Shown here: positions 47,248-56,653 of the stretch, piece after piece
Layout of the letters: the number at the start of each line of letters is the position of its first letter
Numbering within the stretch: the stretch's first letter is position 1
Assembly (NCBI GenBank): GCA_019116245.1
Contig: DXCC01000005.1
Span: 1-64,000, forward strand
Length of the DNA: 64,000 nt
Direction: 5' to 3'
From: Candidatus Tidjanibacter faecipullorum
GTDB lineage: Bacteria > Bacteroidota > Bacteroidia > Bacteroidales > Rikenellaceae
The notes under the pieces: generated by a model
The model's database searches: none
Seen by the model: only the letters and a program-made list of their open reading frames with translations
What the model was told of the DNA's origin: nothing
Program-made: the position numbers and the translations under genes

Positions 47248-47824
47248 AACAGTATAGGTTTATATAAGGAAAACAACTGTCTCTTTTTCTTGTCTGCGAT
47301 TTAAAATTAAATATAAAAATCCAATAAAAAAAATTTGTCCCCCTTTTTCTCGCCCCCTCCGACGCCCATTCCGGCGGTTTTCTCACCCCGCAGGCGCGCT
47401 AACCCGCAGGAAACAAACCGGATTAAAAATACGACAATTCATGATAAATTTTCTCCGGAGGGCCTGCCTACGGACGCCCGGACAACCGCCGGGGCCGCTG
47501 CCTCGCGCCAACCTCTCTCCCGCCGGCCGCCACGGGCCGTTACACCCTTCCCGGTCCTGGCCGGCCGGCTGGCACGTACCTTATATTAGCTGTCCGGACA
47601 GCTGCCAACGGGCGTTCCCTCGAATCTGTCACCGCCAATGCGGCATGCCAGCCGATTTTTCTGACAAAGTCGTGTCACGTCTGCCACTTTTTCCGCCAAT
47701 CGTCCCGCCAGACTGCCAATTTCGGGGTGCCGTTCCGGTTGGCACGGGGATTGATGAAGTAAAGATGCTCTCACGAGCGAACAAAACGAAACAACAGAAA
47801 ATAACAAATAAAACGTATACAACT
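47248..47824 (+). promoter_or_regulatory. Long dnaK upstream region with palindrome and sigma-54-like site
   Basis: No supported gene. The first 90 bp are AT-rich and presumably hold the promoter of the divergent HTH gene. AGCTGTCCGGACAGCT (47588-47603) is a 16-bp perfect palindrome. Five TGCCA/TGGCA half-sites lie at 47570, 47603, 47646, 47682 and 47714, plus TGGCA at 47740. TGGCACG-4 nt-TTGAT (47740-47755) resembles a sigma-54 -24/-12 site, but the -12 element reads TTGA instead of TTGC. No TAnnTTTG box is close to dnaK. Confidence 0.5.
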
Positions 47825-49741
47825 ATGGGAAAGATCATTGGAATTGACTTGGGTACGACGAACTCCTGCGTAGCAGTGATGGAAGGCAATGAGCCGGTCG
47901 TAATCCCCAACAGCGAAGGTCACCGTACGACGCCGTCGATCGTGGCCTTCACCGAGAACGGTGAGCGTAAGGTAGGTGACCCGGCCAAACGTCAGGCCAT
48001 CACCAACCCGAAGAACACGGTCTTCTCGATCAAACGTTTCATGGGTGAGACCTGCAGCCAGGTTCAGGGCGATATCGCCCGTGTCCCCTACACGGTGGTT
48101 TGCGAGAACAACATGCCGCGTGTGGACATCAACGGCCGTAAATACACCCCGCAGGAGATCTCGGCCATCATCCTGCAGAAGATGAAAAAGACGGCCGAAG
48201 ATTACCTGGGCACGACGGTGGACGAAGCCGTCATCACCGTACCGGCCTACTTCTCCGACTCGCAGCGTCAGGCTACGAAGGAGGCAGGCGAAATCGCCGG
48301 TCTGAAGGTTCGCCGTATCATCAACGAGCCTACGGCCGCCGCGCTGGCCTACGGTCTGGACAAGGCCAACAAGGATATGAAGATCGCCGTATACGACCTC
48401 GGTGGCGGTACGTTCGATATCTCCATCCTGGAGTTGGGCGACGGTGTGTTCGAGGTAAAATCGACCAACGGTGATACCCACCTGGGTGGTGATGACTTCG
48501 ACCACGTCATCATCGACTGGCTGGCCGACGAGTTCATGAAGAGCCACAACGTCGATCTGCGCAAGGACCCGATGGCCATGCAGCGTCTGAAAGAGGCTGC
48601 CGAGAAAGCCAAAATCGAGTTGTCCAGCTCGACGCAGACGGAGATCAACCTGCCGTACATCATGCCGGTGGACGGAATTCCGCAGCACTTGGTAACGACG
48701 CTGACCCGTTCGAAATTCGAGCAGTTGAGCGATCGTCTGATCCAGGCCACCATCGAGCCCTGCCGCAAGGCACTGAGCGATGCCGGTCTGCAGCCCAAAG
48801 ATATCGACGAGGTGATCCTCGTAGGTGGTTCGACCCGTATCCCGGCCATCCAGAAAGTGGTACAGGACTTCTTCGGCAAGGTTCCGTCGAAGAACGTGAA
48901 CCCCGATGAGGTGGTAGCCATCGGTGCTTCGATCCAGGGCGGTGTGCTGACGGGCGAAGTGAAAGACGTGCTGCTGCTGGATGTTACCCCGCTGTCGCTG
49001 GGTATCGAGACGCTGGGCGGTGTCTTCACCAAACTGATCGACGCCAACACGACGATCCCGACCCGCAAGAGCGAAGTCTTCTCGACGGCTGCCGACAACC
49101 AGCCTTCCGTCGAGATCCACGTCCTGCAGGGTGAGCGTCCCATGGCACGCGACAACAAGACGATCGGCCGGTTCCACCTGGACGGCATTCCTGCCGCACC
49201 GCGTGGAGTGCCTCAGATCGAGGTAACGTTCGATATCGATGCCAACGGTATTCTGAACGTATCGGCCCGCGACAAAGGCACCGGCAAGGAGCAGACGATC
49301 CGTATCGAGGCATCGTCGGGTCTGACCGAGCAGGAGATCCAGCGCATGCGTGACGAGGCCAAGGCCAACGAGGCCAAAGACCGCGAGGAGCGCGAGAAAG
49401 TCGACAAGGTAAATGCCGCCGACACGCTGATCTTCTCGACCGAGAAACAGCTCAAGGAGTACGGTGACAAGATCCCGGCCGACAAGAAAGCCAACATCGA
49501 GAGCGCCCTGGCTGCTCTGAAGAGCGCCCACAGCGCAGGCAACGTGGCCGACATCGACGCCGCTACGCAGAAGCTGAACGACGCATGGCAGGCTGCTTCG
49601 CAGGAGATGTACTCGGCACAGCAGCAGGCCGGAGCAAATGCCGGTCAGCAGCAGACGGGTAACGCAGGCGCAGGCCAGCAGGCAGGCGGTGCGAACAACG
49701 ACGGCGGCGTAACCGACGTGGACTTCGAGGAAGTGAAATAG
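47825..49741 (+). CDS. dnaK: Chaperone DnaK (Hsp70)
   Basis: 638 residues from ATG 47825 ([15 protein letters not shown]); an open frame extends 128 codons upstream but is low-complexity and is not the start. ATPase domain motifs include [35 protein letters not shown] and [14 protein letters not shown]. The substrate domain follows from about 390 ([19 protein letters not shown]). The tail is Gln/Ala/Gly-rich ([20 protein letters not shown]) and ends VDFEEVK. It folds and protects proteins with DnaJ and GrpE, which are not in the window. Confidence 0.98.
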   Translation: MGKIIGIDLGTTNSCVAVMEGNEPVVIPNSEGHRTTPSIVAFTENGERKVGDPAKRQAITNPKNTVFSIKRFMGETCSQVQGDIARVPYTVVCENNMPRVDINGRKYTPQEISAIILQKMKKTAEDYLGTTVDEAVITVPAYFSDSQRQATKEAGEIAGLKVRRIINEPTAAALAYGLDKANKDMKIAVYDLGGGTFDISILELGDGVFEVKSTNGDTHLGGDDFDHVIIDWLADEFMKSHNVDLRKDPMAMQRLKEAAEKAKIELSSSTQTEINLPYIMPVDGIPQHLVTTLTRSKFEQLSDRLIQATIEPCRKALSDAGLQPKDIDEVILVGGSTRIPAIQKVVQDFFGKVPSKNVNPDEVVAIGASIQGGVLTGEVKDVLLLDVTPLSLGIETLGGVFTKLIDANTTIPTRKSEVFSTAADNQPSVEIHVLQGERPMARDNKTIGRFHLDGIPAAPRGVPQIEVTFDIDANGILNVSARDKGTGKEQTIRIEASSGLTEQEIQRMRDEAKANEAKDREEREKVDKVNAADTLIFSTEKQLKEYGDKIPADKKANIESALAALKSAHSAGNVADIDAATQKLNDAWQAASQEMYSAQQQAGANAGQQQTGNAGAGQQAGGANNDGGVTDVDFEEVK

Positions 49742-49756
49742 TCACTGCCCTCTGAC

Positions 49757-49795
49757 AAAAAGAGGATGCTTTGCAAAAGGCATCCTCTTTTTTTA
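49757..49795 (+). terminator. Intrinsic terminator after dnaK
   Basis: AAAAAGAGGATGC and GCATCCTCTTTTT form a 13-bp stem with a 10-nt loop and a T run. The gap 49796-50063 (part of a 403-bp gap, 49742-50144) shows no gene or recognisable element. Confidence 0.9.
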
Positions 49796-50063
49796 TGTCC
49801 ATACCGGTACGGCCGCAACTTCGTTCAGCGGCTGCCGTCCGCAGGGGAACGCCCTTTTTTTTCAACGCAGTCATCGACAGACCGTCACCGCCCGGTACGC
49901 ACCCCAACTTACCAACGGGCGGCAGGTTGGCAGCGGCGGATCGGCAGTGCCCGTCCGCCGGAGGAGCCGTCCCTACGAGATGCCGGAGCGATACCGGATA
50001 CTGCCGGTTTCCAGTTTTCAGTTTCCGCGCCCCGCTCCCGCTCCATCACCCCCTTCCAACAGC

Positions 50064-50100
50064 AAGTGGGCTGCCCGAAAGGTTCGGGCAGCCCACTTTT
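50064..50100. terminator. Hairpin terminator between dnaK and the peptidase gene
   Basis: A 16-bp perfect stem (arms 50064-50079 and 50083-50098) with a 3-nt loop; TTTT follows on plus, a weaker tract on minus. It lies 45 bp past the minus-strand peptidase stop. Confidence 0.75.
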
Positions 50101-50144
50101 GCGTAACCGGTTCCGGTCTCGGATGAGGCCGGAGGCTGAAACCG

Positions 50145-52364
50145 TTACAAGTGCTCCAGACAGTAGTCCACCATCTTCTGGCGCACGTGGGCACGGCCGT
50201 AGGGCAACATCGAGTGGTTGTCGTCCGTGTAGATCATCATGTCGAACGGCTTGCCCGCCTTGACCAGCTCATGGGCCATCTTGTAACTGTTCTGCGGATG
50301 GACGTTGTCGTCCGCCGAGCCGTGCATCAGCAGCAGGCGCCCCTGAAGCCCATCGGCATAGCCCAGCGGCGAGGGCAGGTCGTACCCCTCGGCATTCTCC
50401 TGCGGCAGGCCGTTCACGCGTTCGGTATAGACCGAATCGTAGTAGCGCCACGAGGTGACCGGAGCCACCGAAATGGCCATCCGGAAGACATCGCCTCCCT
50501 TAAGGATGCAGTTGAGAGACATGAAGCCGCCGTAGCTCCAGCCGTAGATGCCCACACGTGCCGGATCGACATAGGGCAACGTGGCCACATAGCGGCCGAA
50601 GTCGATCTGATCCTCCGTCTCGAGCAGTCCCATGCGACCGTAGGTCAGCTTCTTGAAGTGCTCGCCACGGCCGCCCGTACCGCGCGGATCCATGCAAACG
50701 ACGATGTAACCCTCCTGCACGAGCGCATCCTCCCAGTCCACGAACCAGCGGTCGAGCACCTGCTGCGAAGCGGGGCCGCTGTACTGGGTCAGCAGCACGG
50801 GATAACGCTTCGAGGGATCGAAGTCGTGGGGTTTGACGATGTAGTAGTTCAGCTCAAGGGGCCGGCCGTCGCGCTCGACGGTAAAGGTGTGGAACTCCTT
50901 GACGGGGTAGTTCACCTGTGCGGCGTAGGCCTTCAGCGCGGCGTTCTCCTCCAGCGTACGGATCCGGCGGCCGCTGTCGCCCTTGTGGAGGGTCACCACG
51001 GTCGGTGTCGAGGAGTTGGAGAAGTAGCTGATGTAATATTTGCAACCCTGGCTGGGCGCGATGCGGTAGGTGCCCTCGCCCTCGGTCAGGCGCCGTTTGC
51101 CGCCGCCGTCCGTATTGATCACATAGAGGTTGTTGCGCAGGGGCGAGGTCTCGTTGGAGAGGAACCAGATGTGCTCGTCGGTGGCGCAGACCAGATCGCG
51201 CACCTCCCAGTCACCGGCCGTCAGCGGATAGAGCAGCCCCTCCTGCACGTCATACATGTAGAGGTGCATGAATCCGGTGCGGGTCTCGTTCTTGACCACG
51301 AAGCGGCGGCCGTCGGGCAGGAAGGTGATGGCCGTACCGATGTTGTCGATATACTTGTCGGAGGCCTCCTCGTAGATGATCTGCTGCGCCCCCTGCAGGT
51401 TGTCCATCAGCACGCGCAGGCGGTTCTGCAGGCGGTTGATGCGGTAGAAATAGAGCTTGCCGTCAGGCGTCCAGCCGAAATAGGGCATATAGTAGTCCTC
51501 CGTAAAGAGAGCACGGTCGGCGGCAGTATCCCCCTCGGCCGAGGCGGTCATCTCGACGGGCACCGTCTCGTTCCGGTCCAGGTCATAGACATGGAGCGTC
51601 ACCACGGCATTCTCCTCGCCGGCCGCCGGGTATTTGTAGGTAAAGCGGCGCGGGTAGAGCGGATCGGTCACCGCACCGGCCTCCGCCTCGGTGTAGAGAT
51701 CGAGACTGTACTCCTTCACGCGGCTCTCGTCGAAGCGCAGGAAGGCGAGCTTGCGTCCGTCCGGCGACCAGCGCAGCGCCTCGGCCAGTCCCCACTCCTC
51801 CTCGTAGACCCAGTCGGGCAGGCCGTTGATGATGTGGTTGGCCTCGCCGTCGAAGGTCACGCGCGTCTCGGCACCGGTGGCCATGTCGCGCATGTAGATG
51901 TCGTTGCCGAGCACAAAGGCCACCCGGTCGCCGTCGGGCGCGCAGACGGCATAGCGCACGCTGTCGCTCGGCGAGAGCCACTGGCCCGTCCGGCCGGCAA
52001 TGTCATAGATCATGTAGCGTGAAAAGGCCGAACGCCGGTAGAGGGGCCGGCTGTCGATGCGGAAGACGATCTTGTCCTCGTTGGCACTCAGTTCATACCC
52101 GGAGATCCGCCCGGCCTCGACCCCCATCTCCTCCGGGGTGGAGAGGGTGCGCACCGTACGGCCGGTGGCATAGGCATGCTGCACGACCGCCCCGTTCTCG
52201 AGGGTCGTGTAATGGGCACCGTCAGCCATGGAGCGGACACCGGCCACAGTTTTCGGCGTGAACCGGCCGGCCGCCACGTCCGCATAGGTAAAGGAGGGCG
52301 ACGCACCGAAAGCGGTCGTCCCCAGCGCGACGGCTGCCGCCGCGGTCAGAAAGAAATTTTTCAT
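50145..52364 (-). CDS. Dipeptidyl peptidase IV-type serine peptidase (S9)
   Basis: 739 residues with a signal peptide (MKNFFLTAAAAVALGTTAFG). The N-terminal two thirds form a beta-propeller (repeated GDRVAFVLGNDIYMRDMATG-type strands). The alpha/beta-hydrolase catalytic part has Ser610 in GWSYGG, the Asp loop HGSADDNVHPQNS and the His in DDNHSML. It would remove X-Pro dipeptides from peptides in the periplasm or outside. Full length for DPP-IV. Monocistronic. Confidence 0.93.
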   Translation of the reverse strand: MKNFFLTAAAAVALGTTAFGASPSFTYADVAAGRFTPKTVAGVRSMADGAHYTTLENGAVVQHAYATGRTVRTLSTPEEMGVEAGRISGYELSANEDKIVFRIDSRPLYRRSAFSRYMIYDIAGRTGQWLSPSDSVRYAVCAPDGDRVAFVLGNDIYMRDMATGAETRVTFDGEANHIINGLPDWVYEEEWGLAEALRWSPDGRKLAFLRFDESRVKEYSLDLYTEAEAGAVTDPLYPRRFTYKYPAAGEENAVVTLHVYDLDRNETVPVEMTASAEGDTAADRALFTEDYYMPYFGWTPDGKLYFYRINRLQNRLRVLMDNLQGAQQIIYEEASDKYIDNIGTAITFLPDGRRFVVKNETRTGFMHLYMYDVQEGLLYPLTAGDWEVRDLVCATDEHIWFLSNETSPLRNNLYVINTDGGGKRRLTEGEGTYRIAPSQGCKYYISYFSNSSTPTVVTLHKGDSGRRIRTLEENAALKAYAAQVNYPVKEFHTFTVERDGRPLELNYYIVKPHDFDPSKRYPVLLTQYSGPASQQVLDRWFVDWEDALVQEGYIVVCMDPRGTGGRGEHFKKLTYGRMGLLETEDQIDFGRYVATLPYVDPARVGIYGWSYGGFMSLNCILKGGDVFRMAISVAPVTSWRYYDSVYTERVNGLPQENAEGYDLPSPLGYADGLQGRLLLMHGSADDNVHPQNSYKMAHELVKAGKPFDMMIYTDDNHSMLPYGRAHVRQKMVDYCLEHL

Positions 52365-52465
52365 GCTTTTCTTTTAAACGGTTGCGGCCGGCCGCGGCAT
52401 CTGCCTGCCGGGCCCGCCGATGGAAGCGAAGCCGCCCGCCCCGACCGGAGCAGGCACCTCCGCCG

Positions 52466-53320
52466 TTACTTGCAGGCCTTGAGGCTCATGTCCAGGCTGC
52501 TGATGTGGTGGGTCAGCGCACCGACCGACACGAAATCGACGCCGCACTCGGCATAGGCACGCATCGTTTCGAGCGTGATGCCGCCCGAGGATTCGATCTC
52601 GCAGCGGCCGTCGATCTTCTCCACGGCGCGGCGGGTCATCTCCACCGAGAAGTTGTCGAGCATGATGCGGTCGGCACCTCCGGCAGCAAACACCTCGTCG
52701 ATATCCTCCAACGAACGCACCTCAATCTCGATCGGCAGCGACCGGCCCTGCTCAGTCAGATAGCGACGCACGGCGCCGAGGGCGTTGGCAATGCCTCCGG
52801 CAAAGTCGATGTGGTTGTCCTTCAGCAGGATCATGTCAAACAGGCCCATGCGGTGGTTCTCGCCACCGCCCAGCCGCACGGCCATCTTCTCCAGCACGCG
52901 CATGCCGGGGGTCGTCTTGCGGGTGTCGAGCACGCGGCAACCGGTTCCCTCCAGCTCGCGGACATAACGCGCCGTGCAGGTGGCCACGCCGCTCATGCGC
53001 TGCATGATGTTGAGCAGGATGCGCTCGGCCTGCAGCAGCGAGATGATGCGCCCCTCGACATAGAAGGCCACGTCACCGACATGCACCGGCTGACCGTCCT
53101 CGATGCGCTGGTCGAACTGCACGTCGGGGTCGAGCCGGCGGAGCACCATGCGGGCCACCTCGATGCCGGCAATGACACCCTCCTGCTTGACGAGCAGGCG
53201 CATCCGGCCCCGCTCCTCATGGGGAATCGTAGCCAGGGAGGTGTGATCGCCGTCGCCGATGTCCTCCTTGATGGCCAACTCGATCAACTCTTCTACGAAA
53301 GGAATATATTCCGTCTTCAT
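52466..53320 (-). CDS. nadC: Nicotinate-nucleotide pyrophosphorylase (quinolinate phosphoribosyltransferase)
   Basis: 284 residues, full length. Motifs: EDIGDGDHTSLATIP, QAERILLNIMQRMSGVATCT, DTRKTTPGMRVLEKMAVRLGG, DMILLKDNH and LDNFS with a final IESSGGITLETM barrel strand. It makes nicotinate mononucleotide from quinolinate and PRPP in NAD synthesis. nadA and nadB are not nearby. A -7 box lies upstream. Confidence 0.97.
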   Translation of the reverse strand: MKTEYIPFVEELIELAIKEDIGDGDHTSLATIPHEERGRMRLLVKQEGVIAGIEVARMVLRRLDPDVQFDQRIEDGQPVHVGDVAFYVEGRIISLLQAERILLNIMQRMSGVATCTARYVRELEGTGCRVLDTRKTTPGMRVLEKMAVRLGGGENHRMGLFDMILLKDNHIDFAGGIANALGAVRRYLTEQGRSLPIEIEVRSLEDIDEVFAAGGADRIMLDNFSVEMTRRAVEKIDGRCEIESSGGITLETMRAYAECGVDFVSVGALTHHISSLDMSLKACK

Positions 53321-53355
53321 TTCTGTCCGATTTTAAAAATGGATTTGCAATGTCG

Positions 53356-53363
53356 CAAAGATA
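53356..53363 (-). promoter_or_regulatory. -7 box (TATCTTTG) for nadC
   Basis: CAAAGATA on plus reads TATCTTTG toward nadC. The divergent kinase gene starts about 100 bp away; its own promoter (TACTTTTA near 53430) is only a partial match. Confidence 0.6.
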
Positions 53364-53458
53364 GCCATTTTTCAGGGTGTCGCAAAGGGGACCGTCCCGG
53401 CGCAGATCGACCATTTTTCCGCCTTTTTATGTACTTTTATACCCAAATCGGCCATTCC

Positions 53459-54237
53459 ATGTTCGCACCTACGCTTGCCGCCTTCCGCGAAACGCTGCTC
53501 TGCCCCGAGGGACGCTTCCGCACGCTCGGGACCCCCCGCTGCGAATGCGACGTCCGCGGCGAACCCCTCCTGCGGGCGGCTGTGCCGTGGTGGTCCGCGC
53601 CGAAAGCGGCGGCCGGAGCTATGCCCTGAAAGGCTACCTGCGTCCCCGGACCCAGCGCGCCGACCTGTATGCCGCGCTGGACCGCTACCCCTCCTCCCTG
53701 CGCTACCCCGTCCGCTACCTGCCCGGGAAGATCTACCTCTACGTAACGGACCGGGGCGCCTGGTACGACCTGCTGGCTGCCGACTGGGCCGAGGGCCACA
53801 CCCTCGACTATGCGATCCGGCGGGCCCTGCACTACCGTTCATCGGCCGACCTGACGGCCCTGTCGCGGGCTTTCGAGGCGATGGCCGCCGAGCTGCTCGC
53901 CCAACCGTGGGCACACGGCGACCTGAAACCCTCCAACATCATGGTCACGCCGTCCGGTACCCTGCGCCTGATCGACTACGACGGCGCCTTCGTTCCCGAA
54001 CGGGCCGCCGAAACGGCCGCCGATCCCGCTCCGGCCGCGCCGTGCAGTTCCGAGTGTCTGCCGTTCGTTCCCGAGCGGATCGCAGACGGCACCGACCGCA
54101 ACTACCGCGCGGCGCTGCTCCGGGCCGAAAACCGCCGCGACGAACGGCTGGTCGCCCTGCTGCATGCCCTCCGGGCCCCGGAACCCGCTCTGCCAGCCCT
54201 GGCCGATCTGCTCCGCGCCCCCTCCAAAAACCGATAA
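53459..54237 (+). CDS. Protein kinase-like gene with an apparent 1-nt frameshift
   Basis: The gene starts at ATG 53459 (MFAPTLAAFRETLLCPEGRF) in one frame, which stops at 53629, and continues from about 53578 in the -1 frame to 54237. Adding one G within GGGCGG (53574-53579) makes a single protein of 259 residues. The downstream frame holds a kinase core: SYALKGYLRP (candidate lysine), HGDLKPSNIMVT (catalytic loop) and LIDYDGAFVPE (DFG-like). The junction is not a slippery heptamer, so mutation or assembly error is likelier than programmed frameshifting. The N-terminus matches that of the third cassette gene (PEGRFRTL versus PQGRFRTL). Substrate unknown. Confidence 0.75.
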
Positions 54238-54250
54238 CACAAGAGACTCC

Positions 54251-55078
54251 ATGTACACCACCCGTATCGACGAAGAACACCGCTCCGGCTCCATGGCCGA
54301 GGAGACCCGGCTGGACGGCATGACCATGACCCGTGCCGAAGCCGTGGCCTGCCTCATCAACCAGCTGCTCGACGAACTGCTGGGCCGCATGCGGCGCGCC
54401 GACCGCGTGCGCGACTGCCTCGACATCGCCCTGCTGGAATATGCCGGCGACGGCGTCGTGCCGCTGCTTTCGCCCGACGGCGGTTTTGTCCCGGTGGCAG
54501 AACTGCTCCGACGCCCCGTCGAGGTGCGCCCCCGCCACGTCCTGCGCCGCCTTCCCTCGGGCAATCAGGTGGCTGCCACCATTCCCCAGCGTCAGTGGAT
54601 CGACGCCAAAGCCTCCGGAAATACCCCCATGCGGGCCGCCTTCGACGAAGCGGAACGCCTGGCCCGCCGCTGGTGCACCCACCCGGCCCACCGCAACAGT
54701 TTTCCGCCGATCGTCATCAACATCACCGACGGCGAAGCCTCCGATGCCGACGACGAGGAACTGCTCGCCGCCGCCGAACGGCTGCGGGCCCTGTCCACCG
54801 GAGACGGCAACCTGCTGCTGTTCAACATCCACCTGGCCTCCGAGACGGACGATCCGGCCGACTCGCTGCGCTTCCCCTCCGAAACGGACCGGCTGCCCGA
54901 CCGTCCCCACGCACGCCTGCTGTATGCGCTCTCCAGCACACTGCCCTCCTGCTACGACGAGGCCATCCGGACCGAACGCCCCGAGGGAAGACCGCCCTTC
55001 CGCGCCGTCAGCTACAACTGCCCCATCAACACGCTGTTCGCCGTACTGACCGTCGGCACGACCGCCGCCATACTCTGA
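54251..55078 (+). CDS. vWA-domain protein with an atypical N-terminus
   Basis: 275 residues from ATG 54251. RSGSM near the start, GNTPMRAAFDEA and VINITDGEASDADDEE correspond to the three parts of a vWA metal site (DxSxS, T, D). The position normally occupied by the first Asp is replaced in EHRSGS, and the hydrophobic strand that should precede it is missing (MYTTRIDEEHRSGSM), so the metal site may be impaired or the true N-terminus disturbed. It lies 13 bp after the kinase and 9 bp before the WG gene, so it is part of one operon. Confidence 0.75.
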   Translation: MYTTRIDEEHRSGSMAEETRLDGMTMTRAEAVACLINQLLDELLGRMRRADRVRDCLDIALLEYAGDGVVPLLSPDGGFVPVAELLRRPVEVRPRHVLRRLPSGNQVAATIPQRQWIDAKASGNTPMRAAFDEAERLARRWCTHPAHRNSFPPIVINITDGEASDADDEELLAAAERLRALSTGDGNLLLFNIHLASETDDPADSLRFPSETDRLPDRPHARLLYALSSTLPSCYDEAIRTERPEGRPPFRAVSYNCPINTLFAVLTVGTTAAIL

Positions 55079-55087
55079 TCCGCCGCC

Positions 55088-56503
55088 ATGACCGCCTCCC
55101 TCACCGCCATTGCCGAGAGCCTGCTCAATCCGCAGGGCCGCTTCCGCACGCTGCGCGGCGTGGTGCCCGTCACCGACGCCTGCGGCGTGCCGCGCTACCG
55201 GACGGAGCAGGGGTTCGTCCTGTTCGACCTCCTGCTGGACAACCGCCCGGTCCGTGCCGTCTTCGCCACCGACGATACGCCGCTCGCACCGCCTCCGCCG
55301 TTGCCCCGCGACCACCCCTTCGTAGCCTCCCTCCGCCTGCTGCGCCGCGAGGTGCTGCTCTATCCCGACGACGGCCGCCCGGTTCGGAGCGACCTGCTCG
55401 TCGAGGAGCTGCCGCAGGAGAGCCAGCCCTTCGGGGACTTTCTCCGCACCCACCTGAACCGGAACGACCGGCGGCCCGTGCGCCGTCTGCTGCAACAGTT
55501 GCCGGAGATGGCCGACGCCCTCGCCGACACGTTGCCCCATCCCCGCATCGACCGCCGCACGCTGCTCGTCGCCGCCCCCGACCACCGTCCCCTGATCACC
55601 GGCTACGGCTACCTGACCGCCCGGAGGGATGATCCACCCGCCGTGGCGCTGCTGCAGCTGGCCCTGCTGCTCCATGCCGCACTGGGCGCTCCCGATCACT
55701 ATGCCTGTCTGAAAGGTCTGACCCGCCGGGAGGCCCCCCGCCTGTGGCAGGCCCTCCGGCTGCAGGGCGAATTCGGACGCACCGCACCGCTGGCCGAAGC
55801 GGCTGCCCTGCTGAGCACCCCGACACCCGACGCCACGGCCGCACGTGCCCTGCTGGCCGACCTGGCCCGCCTGCCCTTCGCACCCATGCCGCTGCTGGCC
55901 GGCCTGCTCGGCGACATGACACCGGGCAGCCCCTCTCCGCCCGTTCCCGACCCGCTGCCCGTCGAGGACGACTCGCTGCGGATCGACTTCTCCGACTGCG
56001 ACGAGGTCTGCCCCCGGGCCGATACCCTGATCCGCTACCGACGGGGCAACCGCTGGGGCTTTGCCGACCGGCACGGCCGGCCGCTCGGCACGGAAACCTT
56101 TCTCGAGGCCGACGACTTCTACGAAGGACGGGCTGCCGTTCGAACCGCTTCGGGATGGGGGCTGCTGCGCCGCGACGGCACCTATGCCCTGCCACCCGAC
56201 CGGGAACAGCTCTCCTGGCACGGGCCCGACAACGTCGCCACCGCCTCCCGCGACGGTCTGTGGCACCTGTACGACCGCTGCGGCCGCCAACTCACGGCCG
56301 AAGGAGCCGACTGGATGGGCGATCCCTCCGAGGGTCGCCTGCTGATCCGCCGCGGCGGAAGATTCGGATTCATCGGCCTCGACGGCCGGCCGGTCACGAC
56401 GCTGCGCTTCGACGAAGCCTACTCCTTCCGCAACGGCCGGGCTGCGGTACGCATCCGCGGCGAATGGTTCCAGATCGACCCGGACGGCCACCGAATCAAC
56501 TGA
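55088..56503 (+). CDS. Pseudokinase-like / WG-repeat protein
   Basis: 471 residues. The first 180 residues parallel the kinase two genes upstream (PQGRFRTLRGVVPV...), but the catalytic positions are gone: HGDLKPSN is replaced by HPRIDRRT and DYDG by GYGY, and no clear lysine remains, so it is best read as a pseudokinase. A Pro/Ala-rich linker follows, then from about 315 WG-type repeats (RRGNRWGFADRHGRPL, ASGWGLLRRDG, RDGLWHLYDRCGRQL, GGRFGFIGLDGRPV). No signal peptide. WG repeats mediate binding. Substrate or partner unknown. Confidence 0.72.
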   Translation: MTASLTAIAESLLNPQGRFRTLRGVVPVTDACGVPRYRTEQGFVLFDLLLDNRPVRAVFATDDTPLAPPPPLPRDHPFVASLRLLRREVLLYPDDGRPVRSDLLVEELPQESQPFGDFLRTHLNRNDRRPVRRLLQQLPEMADALADTLPHPRIDRRTLLVAAPDHRPLITGYGYLTARRDDPPAVALLQLALLLHAALGAPDHYACLKGLTRREAPRLWQALRLQGEFGRTAPLAEAAALLSTPTPDATAARALLADLARLPFAPMPLLAGLLGDMTPGSPSPPVPDPLPVEDDSLRIDFSDCDEVCPRADTLIRYRRGNRWGFADRHGRPLGTETFLEADDFYEGRAAVRTASGWGLLRRDGTYALPPDREQLSWHGPDNVATASRDGLWHLYDRCGRQLTAEGADWMGDPSEGRLLIRRGGRFGFIGLDGRPVTTLRFDEAYSFRNGRAAVRIRGEWFQIDPDGHRIN

Positions 56504-56616
56504 CCCTCAACCCGTCTCCACACACCGGGCCGCCCATCCGCCCCTCCGTCCGAATGCCGCGACAGAACCGATTTTTCATAAAAATTCGGATAAAAAATCA
56601 AAAACAACGGGAAAGA

Positions 56617-56648
56617 TTTGGATATTTCTGCCAGAGCCCCTATATTTG
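56617..56648 (+). promoter_or_regulatory. Complete Bacteroidota promoter for a candidate small RNA
   Basis: TTTG (56617-56620) and TATATTTG (56641-56648) are exactly 20 bp apart, the best full -33/-7 match in the window on the plus strand. No reading frame of note follows before a terminator 90 bp downstream. The first part of the gap (56504-56616) shows nothing. Confidence 0.8.
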
Positions 56649-56653
56649 CAGTG

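Noticed and set aside
47441-47824. An in-frame N-terminal extension of about 128 codons on DnaK
   Set aside because: Hsp70 starts with [13 protein letters not shown], the extension is Pro/Arg-rich without domain features, and it covers the palindrome and promoter-like sites.
47248-47824. CIRCE-type heat-shock operator before dnaK
   Set aside because: No TTAGCACTC-N9-GAGTGCTAA; the palindrome present is different.
52382-53629. A 415-codon plus-strand frame over nadC
   Set aside because: Antisense to nadC except its last 57 codons, which are the N-terminus of the frameshifted kinase gene.
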